A stretch of DNA of 52,740 nt from Nonomuraea deserti (lineage in GTDB: Bacteria > Actinomycetota > Actinomycetes > Streptosporangiales > Streptosporangiaceae). Numbering within the stretch: position 1 is the first letter of the stretch; each line of letters begins with the position of its first letter. Location: positions 1 through 52,740 of the forward strand of contig NZ_SMKO01000047.1 of the NCBI RefSeq assembly GCF_004348685.1, written 5' to 3'. Below the pieces are notes generated by a model. That model ran no database searches. It worked only from the letters and a program-made list of their open reading frames with translations, and was not told the DNA's origin. This document shows positions 1 to 6,974 of this stretch, in pieces. A program made the position numbers and the translations under genes.

Positions 1-37
1 GCCGATGAGGGTGGGAGGGGTCGGAGAACAGCTGCGT

Positions 38-49
38 GCAATCGATTTC
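38..49. promoter_or_regulatory. LacI-type operator, ATCGAT-centred
   Basis: GCAATCGATTTC matches the sites seen before the sugar operons at 21437, 25741, 26968 and 26984. It lies about 190 bp upstream of the LacI gene at 236, so it may control that gene or a divergent gene to the left of the window. Confidence 0.5.
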
Positions 50-132
50 TGGCCGAAACGTACAAGCGTGGCATGACAGGCGTCAAGCCCGCGGGTGTCA
101 GGGATCCTGTGGAGGTGCGCCCAGCGGGCGGG

Positions 133-158
133 CACATTTCGAGAGAGTTCGAAGTGTG
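133..158. promoter_or_regulatory. Inverted repeat upstream of the lacI gene
   Basis: The arms CACATTTCGA and TCGAAGTGTG pair over ten positions with one G-T mismatch, around a 6-nt centre. It could be a second operator or a weak hairpin. There is no T-run, so a terminator is unlikely. Confidence 0.35.
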
Positions 159-235
159 ACAGGGTGATCTTGGAGTTTTCCCTGTTGGACGCCGAAGGCC
201 CGCGCGGAGCCCGGCGATGGTAGAAACTTGGTGCG

Positions 236-1225
236 ATGCCCACTATCTACGATGTCGCCCGTGAGGCCGGCGTGTCCGCCGCCACCGTCTCGCGCGTGCT
301 CAACGGCGCGAGGACGGTCGATCCCGCCATGGTCGCGCGGGTGCTCACCGCGGTCCGCGAGCTCGGTTACCGCCCCAACGCGGTGGCCCGAAACCTGCGG
401 CGCAGCCGCACCACGCTCTGGGCCGTGATCATCTCCGACATCGGCAACCCGTTCTTCACCGCCACCGTCCGCGGCATCGAGGACGTCGCCCAGCAGGCGG
501 GCTACTCGGTCGTGCTGTGCAACAGCGACGAAGACCCGGCCAAGGAGGAGACGTACGTCGCGGCGGCGCTGAGCGAGCAGATGGCCGGGGTGATCATCGC
601 GTCGTCGGGCAGCGCCAAGGCGGCCAAGAGCCTGCTCGACTCCCCCGTCCCGGTCGTCGCCATCGACCGCCAGCTGCCGCGCGGCGAGGTCGACACCGTC
701 GTCGTCGACAACGAGGCGGGCGCGCGCACGGCCACCCGGCACCTGCTCGACGCCGGCTACCGGCGCATCGCCTGCGTCACGGGGCCCGAGGGCGTGAGCA
801 CCGCCGACCTGCGCCTGCGCGGCTACACCGCGGCCCTGTCCGCGCAGCAGCCGCCTGGAGAGCCGCTGATCGCCAGGACCGACTTCCGCGAGCAGGGCGG
901 CTACGACGCCATGGCGTCGCTGCTGTCCTCTCCCGAGCGCCCCGACGCGGTGTTCGTGGCCAACAACCTCATGACAGTGGGTGCGCTGCGCTGCCTGGCC
1001 GACCACGAGGTGCGGGTGCCCGGGGAGATGGGCGTGGTCGGGTTCGACGAGATCCCGTGGGCCGACCTGGTCCGCCCGTCGCTCACCACGGTGGCCCAGC
1101 CGACGTACGAGCTCGGCCGCATGGCCGCCCGCCTGCTCGTCGACCGCATCGCCACCCCCGCGGGCCGGCCCGCCACGGTCGTCCTGCCCGCCGAGCTGCG
1201 CGCCCGCCAGAGCAGCGCCCGCTGA
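236..1225 (+). CDS. LacI-family transcriptional regulator
   Basis: A 329-residue DNA-binding repressor of the LacI/GalR family. The N-terminal helix-turn-helix (residues 1-25, IYDVAREAGVSAATVSRVL) and hinge (RPNAVARNLRR) are followed by a periplasmic-binding-protein-like effector domain to the C-terminus. It is a close paralogue of the regulator at 25812, with the same HTH, hinge and GNPFF segment, so both probably read the same ATCGAT operators. The ATG has no good ribosome site. TAGAAA at 221-226 is a possible -10 box, which would make the message nearly leaderless. The effector is probably a sugar, by family knowledge. What it controls on its left is outside the window. Function as a repressor is secure; the ligand is unknown. 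Confidence 0.93.
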   Translation: MPTIYDVAREAGVSAATVSRVLNGARTVDPAMVARVLTAVRELGYRPNAVARNLRRSRTTLWAVIISDIGNPFFTATVRGIEDVAQQAGYSVVLCNSDEDPAKEETYVAAALSEQMAGVIIASSGSAKAAKSLLDSPVPVVAIDRQLPRGEVDTVVVDNEAGARTATRHLLDAGYRRIACVTGPEGVSTADLRLRGYTAALSAQQPPGEPLIARTDFREQGGYDAMASLLSSPERPDAVFVANNLMTVGALRCLADHEVRVPGEMGVVGFDEIPWADLVRPSLTTVAQPTYELGRMAARLLVDRIATPAGRPATVVLPAELRARQSSAR

Positions 1226-1246
1226 CCCCTCCCCACCAGCGCTTCG

Positions 1247-1297
1247 GCTTCATCGCCGCGCCGTTCGCCACCCGGATCTTCGCGGACTTCGGGGCCG
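1247..1297 (+). pseudogene. Orphan fragment of a CaiB-type CoA-transferase gene
   Basis: Bases 1247-1292 are identical to 18718-18763, inside the 5' part of the intact CoA-transferase gene. The match runs to 1297 with one mismatch and stops abruptly on both sides. The piece would encode FIAAPFATRIFADFGA, a conserved N-terminal block of that family, but has no start and no continuation. It lies 21 bp after the LacI stop codon and is in direct orientation with the intact copy. It is best read as a recombination scar. Confidence 0.8.
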
Positions 1298-1361
1298 GCC
1301 GGGTCCGATACGCAGCTGACGATCAAGGTGGCCAGGAAACCCGGGCTGGGGGCGCATCGCC

Positions 1362-4226
1362 TCACCGGGTACGCGCAAGGGTCCGCAGGATCGTGGCCGC
1401 CTGGGCGCGGAGGCCCAGTTCGCCGGCGAGGGAAGCAGCACGCGTCAGGACCTGTTCCGCCTTGGCCCGCTGTGCCTGGACCAGGTAGGCCTGACCCAGG
1501 GCGTGCAGGACACGGATCTGGATCCGCCGCGAAGGGATGCGCTGGCCGATGCTGAGCGCCTCCTCCAGGGCTTGGATGGCGCCAGTGGAGCGGGCGTCCG
1601 TGATGTGGTTCCGTGCGTTGCCCAGGCCGAGGAGGGCCATGGCCTCCCCCGCGAGGTCGCCCAGCTGCCGCGTCATGGCCAGCACCTGTTCGAAGGCGGC
1701 CTCGGCCGCGGCGGGCTCGTCACGGCGCAGGTGCAGGGAACCGGTCCAGTACAACACCTGGGCGCGATTGCGCGGCGAGCCGCTGTCGTCGGCCACGCTC
1801 AGCGCGCTCCGGAGGTGAGCGTAGGCGGCGTCGTGGTCGCCGTTCTCCATGAGGATCTGGCCGATATTACGCAGGCAGTAGGCCACGCCGCCCTGATCCG
1901 ACACCTCACGCAGCACGGGGAGCGCCTCGTGCTGCTTCCGCAGGGCCAGGTCGGCCCGGCCCAGGTAGAGGTCGAGCGCCGCCTGATAGCTGAGCGTGAG
2001 CGCGTAACCGTGCCGGTCGCCGAGGGCCAGGAATTCCCGCTGGGCCACCGCGAAGAACGTCTCGGCCTCGCCGTGCCGCTCCTGATCCACGCGGAGCAGC
2101 GCCATCCGGAAGGACACCACGCCTCGGCCGCGTGGATCGTCGACCGCACTGGCGGCGGTGAGCATCTGGGAGGCCTCCTCAAGATGGCCCTTGATCGTGA
2201 GCGTGGGCGCGCAGGTGCAGGCGAGCTCCCAGGCCAGTTCGTCCTGCCCGAGGCGCAGAGCCTGCCGGGTGGCGGTGACCAGTGCTTGCCGGTCGGCCTC
2301 CACCCAGCCCAGTGGCGCCGTCGTGACGGCCTGCGTGACCTCGCTGTCGAGGCGCGTCCGCGGGGCGTCGCCCAGCACCGTCTGGTAGTCGCCGCCGTAG
2401 ATGCTGCGGTAGGCGTACTGGGCCAGCGACAGCCAGGCGCCGAGTGCCCGGCCGACGGCGTCCGAGCGTTCCCTCGGCACCTCCTGGCGCTCGCGGGCGA
2501 ACAGCCTGACCAGGTCGTGGAACCGGTAACGGTCACCCGCGGTGTCCAGCAGTCGCGCATCGACCAGGCGTTCGGTCACGTCCTCCGCCGCGCGCTGGGT
2601 GGTGTCCAGCATGGCCGCGGTCACCCAGGCGGCGAAGTCGGGGGCGTCGAGCAGGCTGAGCAGGTGGAAAGCACGCTGCTCGAGCGGTGACAGCCCGCCG
2701 TACGAGAGCTCGAAGCCGGTGCGCACGTCGAGTTGCTCGTAGGCCAGCTCGTCCAAGCGCCGTCGCTCGTCGGTCAGTCTCGCTACCATGTGGCGCAGGT
2801 CCCAGTGGTTCTTGGCCACCAGCTTGGCACCGACGATGCGGATGGCGAGCGGGAGAAATCCCGCGAGCTCCGCCAGGCGCAGGGCCGTGTCCCGGTCCTC
2901 GTCCACCTTGCCGGCGCCCACGATGCGCGCGAGCAGGCCGAGCGCATGCTCGGGCGCGAGGCTGCCGAGATCGATCCTGCACCGGGTGGCCAGCGAACCG
3001 AGGCGTCTCCTGCTCGTCACGAGCACCCCGCAGGAACCCGCTCCAGGCAGCACCGGCCTGAGCTGGGAGGTGGACGCGGCGTTGTCCAGCACCAGCAGCA
3101 GCCGGCGTTGGGACAGCAGCCCGCGGAACACCTCTGCCCGCTCGTCGAGTCCCGGCGGGATGTCGACGGCGCTGGCTCCCAGCGCTCGCAGGAAACGGCC
3201 GAGGACCTCGCTGGGCTGGATCGGGTCCCGTTGGTTACCGCGCAGGTCGATGTAGAGCTGGCCGTGGGGGTATCTCTCAGTGACGAGGTGCGCCACGTGT
3301 ACGGCGAGCGTGGTCTTGCCGACCCCGCCCGGTCCCGAGACGAGAGCCACCGGCGGCGCGGTCCCGCCTCTCGCGCTGAGCACCTCGGTCAGTATCTCGG
3401 CCTCCGCCGCCCGGCCGGTGAAATCGGCGATGTCGGCGGGCAGCAGATTCGGCAACGGCGCCGTGCTGAGGAGGTGCGCGGTCATCTCGGGCCCCTCGTC
3501 CTGGAGCAGGTCGGCGTGGGCCTGTCTGAGCAGTGGCGAGGGATCGATGCCCAGGTCTCTGGCGAAGCGGTGCCTGATCTGCTCGTATCGGTGCAGTGCC
3601 GCCGCGCGCCGCCCGCTGGCACCCAGCAACGCCAGCACCCTCGCCTGGATCGACTCGTCGTAGGGGAAGTGCTCGGCGATCCGCTCCACAGTTCCGGCCA
3701 CCTCGGCTGCGCGTCCTGTGGCCAGCGCGTGGTCGGCCAGCTGGCAGGCGCACGCGAGTCGCTGCTTGGCCAGGTGGAGGACGGCGGGGTCGTTCCTGAG
3801 CCACTCGCTGGTATCGGCCAGGGCCCAGTCCCGCCACAGCGCCAGCGCCTCGCCGAGCGAGGCGACGGGGTCAGGCTCCCGGCTCGCCGCCGCCATGCGG
3901 CGCAGGAAGCGTTCGGCGTCGATGCACCCGTCGGGGACGCTCAGTCGGTAGCCGCCGCCGGTGTAGGAGAGCCTGCTGCCGCCGGGCAACCAGTGTCGAA
4001 GCCGGGAGACGGCGGTGCGCAGCGCGGCGGTGCTGCCACCGGACGGGCCCCACACCCGAGCGCTGAGAACATCCTCGGTGACGGTACGGCCCGCGTCGAG
4101 GAGCAGCGCGGCGAGCAGCCAGCGCACGTTGCGACCGGGAAGGGCGAGCGGGACGCCGTCGGCCCAGGCCTCCAAGGGCCCGAGGATGCGGAAGTCGACG
4201 GAGGGTTCCCCCACGCCTTCCGCCAT
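1362..4226 (-). CDS. AfsR/SARP-family regulator with NB-ARC ATPase and TPR domains
   Basis: A 954-residue cytoplasmic activator of the AfsR/SARP type. It has a winged-helix DNA-binding domain (about 10-105, FRILGPLEAW), a bacterial transcriptional activator domain (about 108-250), an NB-ARC ATPase with P-loop GPGGVGKTTLA near residue 300 and Walker B LLLVLDN near 375, then TPR-like repeats from about 640 to the end. The ATG follows GGAGG at a 4-nt spacing. It is transcribed in the same direction as the 47-residue secreted peptide gene upstream (98 bp gap, with a hairpin in between) and divergently from the RiPP genes. Family members integrate signals to activate secondary-metabolite genes. 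Control of the neighbouring RiPP locus is inferred from position. Confidence 0.92.
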   Translation of the reverse strand: MAEGVGEPSVDFRILGPLEAWADGVPLALPGRNVRWLLAALLLDAGRTVTEDVLSARVWGPSGGSTAALRTAVSRLRHWLPGGSRLSYTGGGYRLSVPDGCIDAERFLRRMAAASREPDPVASLGEALALWRDWALADTSEWLRNDPAVLHLAKQRLACACQLADHALATGRAAEVAGTVERIAEHFPYDESIQARVLALLGASGRRAAALHRYEQIRHRFARDLGIDPSPLLRQAHADLLQDEGPEMTAHLLSTAPLPNLLPADIADFTGRAAEAEILTEVLSARGGTAPPVALVSGPGGVGKTTLAVHVAHLVTERYPHGQLYIDLRGNQRDPIQPSEVLGRFLRALGASAVDIPPGLDERAEVFRGLLSQRRLLLVLDNAASTSQLRPVLPGAGSCGVLVTSRRRLGSLATRCRIDLGSLAPEHALGLLARIVGAGKVDEDRDTALRLAELAGFLPLAIRIVGAKLVAKNHWDLRHMVARLTDERRRLDELAYEQLDVRTGFELSYGGLSPLEQRAFHLLSLLDAPDFAAWVTAAMLDTTQRAAEDVTERLVDARLLDTAGDRYRFHDLVRLFARERQEVPRERSDAVGRALGAWLSLAQYAYRSIYGGDYQTVLGDAPRTRLDSEVTQAVTTAPLGWVEADRQALVTATRQALRLGQDELAWELACTCAPTLTIKGHLEEASQMLTAASAVDDPRGRGVVSFRMALLRVDQERHGEAETFFAVAQREFLALGDRHGYALTLSYQAALDLYLGRADLALRKQHEALPVLREVSDQGGVAYCLRNIGQILMENGDHDAAYAHLRSALSVADDSGSPRNRAQVLYWTGSLHLRRDEPAAAEAAFEQVLAMTRQLGDLAGEAMALLGLGNARNHITDARSTGAIQALEEALSIGQRIPSRRIQIRVLHALGQAYLVQAQRAKAEQVLTRAASLAGELGLRAQAATILRTLARTR

Positions 4227-4234
4227 GCTTCCTC

Positions 4235-4259
4235 CGAGGGATCCGCTGCAGATCCCTCG
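4235..4259 (-). promoter_or_regulatory. Hairpin just upstream of the AfsR-like gene
   Basis: Arms CGAGGGATC and GATCCCTCG pair perfectly (9 bp, 7-nt loop). The hairpin ends right beside the GGAGG ribosome site of the gene starting at 4226, between it and the small secreted-peptide gene. It could attenuate read-through, affect translation, or be an operator. Confidence 0.45.
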
Positions 4260-4324
4260 AATTTACTTCAGTTTTCGGCCTTTGCCAGAAACATCCGCTT
4301 GTAGCAGTCTCTGACTGCAGAGGG

Positions 4325-4468
4325 TCAGGAGCAGCCGGTTCCTCCCGCTCCCCATTCGGAGTTGGCGCATGAGCCTCCCCCCGGCTCGGTGGCCTGGGCT
4401 GTCGGCGCGCTCGCCAGAACCACGAGGACGCCCAGCACGAAACCGGCGATGATCCTGCTGAGTGCCAT
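4325..4468 (-). CDS. Small secreted peptide with two cysteines
   Basis: A 47-residue open frame. The start has a very good ribosome site (AAGGGGG, 5-nt gap). Residues 1-26 form a typical Sec signal peptide: Arg5, a hydrophobic core (IIAGFVLGVLVVLA) and an Ala-x-Ala-like cleavage site (TAQA). The predicted mature part is about 21 residues, rich in Gly, with Cys34 and Cys46 (ending GTGCS), so a disulfide is possible once exported. It is divergent from the short SARP and precedes the AfsR-like gene. I do not recognise a family. It could be a signalling peptide read by the locus or a substrate of the HTTM/SdpA-like pair. The function is inferred; reality of the gene is supported by start, signal peptide and spacing. 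Confidence 0.72.
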   Translation of the reverse strand: MALSRIIAGFVLGVLVVLASAPTAQATEPGGGSCANSEWGAGGTGCS

Positions 4469-4609
4469 AGAACCCCCTTGGCAAGAGTGACGCCTTCGAG
4501 GCTGTCACAGCGGGATTTCAGATCGTTTGCATGTCCGCCCGGACGCTGCGAACGTCACGCAAACCAGCTGTGCGATGGTGCAGGGGCCGGTGATCACCAT
4601 CACGTCGGA
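4469..4609. promoter_or_regulatory. Divergent control region between peptide and SARP genes
   Basis: This 141-bp gap must hold the promoters for both directions. It contains a perfect 7-bp inverted repeat, GATGGTG (4574-4580) and CACCATC (4595-4601), overlapping the palindrome GGTGATCACC (4589-4598), directly before the SARP start. There is also a GTTTGC/GCAAAC pair at 4524 and 4558. These are candidate operator sites; no clear -35/-10 pair stands out. Confidence 0.4.
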
Positions 4610-5500
4610 ATGACGGCTTGGGGGTGTGTGGCATTGCGCCCGCTCGACTTCGCTGTGCTTGGACCACTTCAGGTGCGATCCAACGGAGTGCGACTGCAGT
4701 TGGGAGGGCGGAAGCAGCGGATCCTGCTCGGCATGCTGGTGTGCACCGCCAACGAGCCGGTCACCGCCGGGCGCTTGATCGAGGCGTTGTGGGACGCCGC
4801 ACCGCCGCCGAGCGCGGAGAAGAACCTCCGCGTCTACGTCCACTACCTGCGCCGGATCCTGGGTAGCGAGAAGAGGATCACCTGGCGGGCCCCGGGATAC
4901 GCGCTCACCGTGCTGCCGGGCGAGCTGGACATCCATCTCTTCGAGGAGATGGCCGCCGCCGGCACCCGGGCACTGGCTCGGAACGCTCTCGCAGACGCGG
5001 CCGGCTCCTTCCACCGGGCCCTGGAGGTGTGGCGCGGCCCTGCCCTCACCGGTTTCCTCGACATCGAACACCTCCGCGCCATGAGCGTCCGGCTGGAGGA
5101 ACACCGGCTGGACGTGCTCGAGAAGAAGATCACCGCTGAGCTCGCTCTGGGGCGGCACGCCGACTTCGTCGGCGAGCTCCGCGTGCTGACGGCCGAATAC
5201 CCGTTCAGGGAGAACCTCCAGAGCCTGCTGATGCTGGCCCTGCACAGGTCAGGGCGCCGGGCCGAGGCACTGGAGGTGTACGGCACGGTACGCCGCGCGC
5301 TCGTCGCGGAGTTGGGCGTCGAACCCGGCGCGAAACTGCAACAGCTGTACCAGGACATCCTGCTCGACGACCTCGTCTCCCACGCCGCCACGCCACCCGT
5401 CCTGGCCGGGCGCTCCGACCGGGAGGCGCTCCAGCAGATCAGGGAGGCGCTGAACCTCATCGTCCAGCTCCTCGATCGTTTCGACCCACCACGGCCCTAG
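4610..5500 (+). CDS. Short SARP-family transcriptional activator
   Basis: About 296 residues. A winged-helix DNA-binding domain (from LRPLDFAVLGPL) is followed by a bacterial transcriptional activator domain (about residues 105-255), with no ATPase: the classical small SARP layout of pathway-specific antibiotic activators. An upstream in-frame extension to 4478 is unlikely because it would overlap the divergent promoter region and adds residues unlike the family. ATG 4610 has only a weak ribosome site. GTG 4628, preceded by GGGGG, is an equally good start. It is the first gene of the rightward RiPP run, 21 bp before the HTTM gene, so it is the best candidate for its direct activator. Confidence 0.9.
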   Translation: MTAWGCVALRPLDFAVLGPLQVRSNGVRLQLGGRKQRILLGMLVCTANEPVTAGRLIEALWDAAPPPSAEKNLRVYVHYLRRILGSEKRITWRAPGYALTVLPGELDIHLFEEMAAAGTRALARNALADAAGSFHRALEVWRGPALTGFLDIEHLRAMSVRLEEHRLDVLEKKITAELALGRHADFVGELRVLTAEYPFRENLQSLLMLALHRSGRRAEALEVYGTVRRALVAELGVEPGAKLQQLYQDILLDDLVSHAATPPVLAGRSDREALQQIREALNLIVQLLDRFDPPRP

Positions 5501-5521
5501 GCACATATTCGGAGGCCAGAC

Positions 5522-6454
5522 GTGTCCCGTTCACCGGAGACTCCGCTCGAACCCGAGCTCGACCGGCACGCCGCCCTCTCCATGGCAGAACGCCTCTGTG
5601 CCGTACACGGGCTCATGTCCAGCCTGGAGTACCTGGCGCGGCGGCAAGATCGCGAGTTCGGCGGGTTGAACAACTGGCGGGTGATGCGGCGTGCCCACCG
5701 CGACTCTCCCCCGCTGGTACGGCGGGCCCTGGATGGGATCGCCGGCCAGCGGGTGACCGCCACCATCCACACCGCCCGGGCGGCGTGCGCGGTCGTGCTG
5801 CTGCTGCCCGTCTCCGGCAACCGGGTCAGGCTCGGCGCGAACCTGGCGCTGGCGAGCACGACGATGCTGCTGAGGGCCCGCCACCGCTACGGCGGTGACG
5901 GAGCCGATCAGGTGGCCGTGGTCGTCCAGGCCGCCACCGCGCTGGGCAGGACCGGCGGCCCTGGGACCGTCGACGCGTGCCTGTGGTTCATCGCGCTGCA
6001 GTCCGTGCTCTCCTACGTGGCCTCCGGCTGCGCGAAGCTGGTCAACCCCGCCTGGCGGGACGGCACCGCGCTCACCCGGATCATGGCGACCCGGCTCTAC
6101 GGCCACCCGTCCGTGTGGCGAGTCCTTCGGGACCACCCCAAGGTGGCCAGAGCGCTGAGCGCCGGCATCCTGGCCTTCGAATGCGGATTCCCGCTCGTCT
6201 TCCTGGCCCGCGGGCGCCTGGCCCCGCTCTTCGTGTGGTCGGCGATCGCCTTCCACCTCGTGAACGGCGGCGCCATGGGGCTGGGGCGCTTCGGGTGGGC
6301 ATTCGTCGCCATGCACCCCGCGGTGCTGTACGTGACCCGCGGCCCACGCGACGACCGCAGCGACCTGCTCCCCCGCCTGGCGCTGGCCGGGACGGCCGGT
6401 GCCGTCGCCGCCGCCGCGATCGTCCGGGCCAGGGGTGATGATCGTGCGGAGTGA
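5522..6454 (+). CDS. HTTM-domain membrane protein (SdpB / gamma-carboxylase-like)
   Basis: A 310-residue polytopic membrane protein with several hydrophobic segments between about residue 75 and the C-terminus. The blocks YVASGCAKLVNPAWRDGTAL and FHLVNGGAMGLGRFGWAFV resemble the HTTM domain, found in vitamin-K-dependent carboxylase-like proteins and in SdpB, which helps mature the secreted SDP toxin of Bacillus. The GTG start has GGAGG at a 6-nt spacing. It overlaps the next gene by 17 bp. Pairing with an SdpA-like protein supports a peptide-maturation role at the membrane; this is by analogy. The substrate could be the two-cysteine peptide at 4325 or a product of the radical SAM genes. Confidence 0.75.
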   Translation: MSRSPETPLEPELDRHAALSMAERLCAVHGLMSSLEYLARRQDREFGGLNNWRVMRRAHRDSPPLVRRALDGIAGQRVTATIHTARAACAVVLLLPVSGNRVRLGANLALASTTMLLRARHRYGGDGADQVAVVVQAATALGRTGGPGTVDACLWFIALQSVLSYVASGCAKLVNPAWRDGTALTRIMATRLYGHPSVWRVLRDHPKVARALSAGILAFECGFPLVFLARGRLAPLFVWSAIAFHLVNGGAMGLGRFGWAFVAMHPAVLYVTRGPRDDRSDLLPRLALAGTAGAVAAAAIVRARGDDRAE

Positions 6455-6974
6455 CCGCGGTGCGGCCATGGTGGCCGGCGCGCTCGCGGCCTGGTTCGTC
6501 GTCACGCTCCTCAGCCAGCATCCGCGGCGGAAGACGGAGTGGCTGCGTGACCTCCTCCCCGGCGGCCTGATCCCTGACTGGCGGTTCTTCGCGCCGGAGC
6601 CCGTCCAGCACGACCTGGTCCTCGTCCACCGCACGGTGGCGGCCAACGGGGATCAGACGCGGTGGCGGGTGACGACCCCCGTCAGCGACCGATCGTTGCT
6701 GCACCTCGTATGGTTCCCGCAACGCCGGATGGAGAAGGCGCTCCACGAGATCGCCGGTGAGCTTCTCGGTCAAGCCGCCACGGGCACCCGCACCTGGACG
6801 AGCCACCACACGTTCGGGCTGTGCCGTGACCATGTCATCCGTGCTGCTCGCCGGGAGCCCGCCGGACACCACTCCATCGTGATCGGTGTGCAGTTCGGCC
6901 TGCTCCGCCGGCCCGGCGAGGAGATGCTGCTCGTTTCCCCGTTCATTCCCTGCACCAAGGAAACTGCGCGATGA
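6438..6974 (+). CDS. SdpA-like partner of the HTTM protein
   Basis: About 178 residues. An N-terminal membrane segment (AAMVAGALAAWFVVTLL) is followed by a soluble part. The phrase LIPDWRFFAPEP just after the membrane segment resembles the proline/aromatic FFA/FFT motif of SdpA-type proteins and other HTTM partners. Start is ATG 6438 or GTG 6444; the latter has a better distance from AGGGG. It overlaps the HTTM gene and shares ATGA with the radical SAM gene after it. By analogy with SdpAB it would assist processing of a secreted peptide. Similarity is at motif level only, so the family call is moderate. Confidence 0.6.
   Translation: MIVRSDRGAAMVAGALAAWFVVTLLSQHPRRKTEWLRDLLPGGLIPDWRFFAPEPVQHDLVLVHRTVAANGDQTRWRVTTPVSDRSLLHLVWFPQRRMEKALHEIAGELLGQAATGTRTWTSHHTFGLCRDHVIRAARREPAGHHSIVIGVQFGLLRRPGEEMLLVSPFIPCTKETAR

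Noticed and set aside
4478..4609. N-terminal extension of the SARP gene to 4478
   Set aside because: The added residues do not match the family and would overlap the promoter of the divergent peptide gene.
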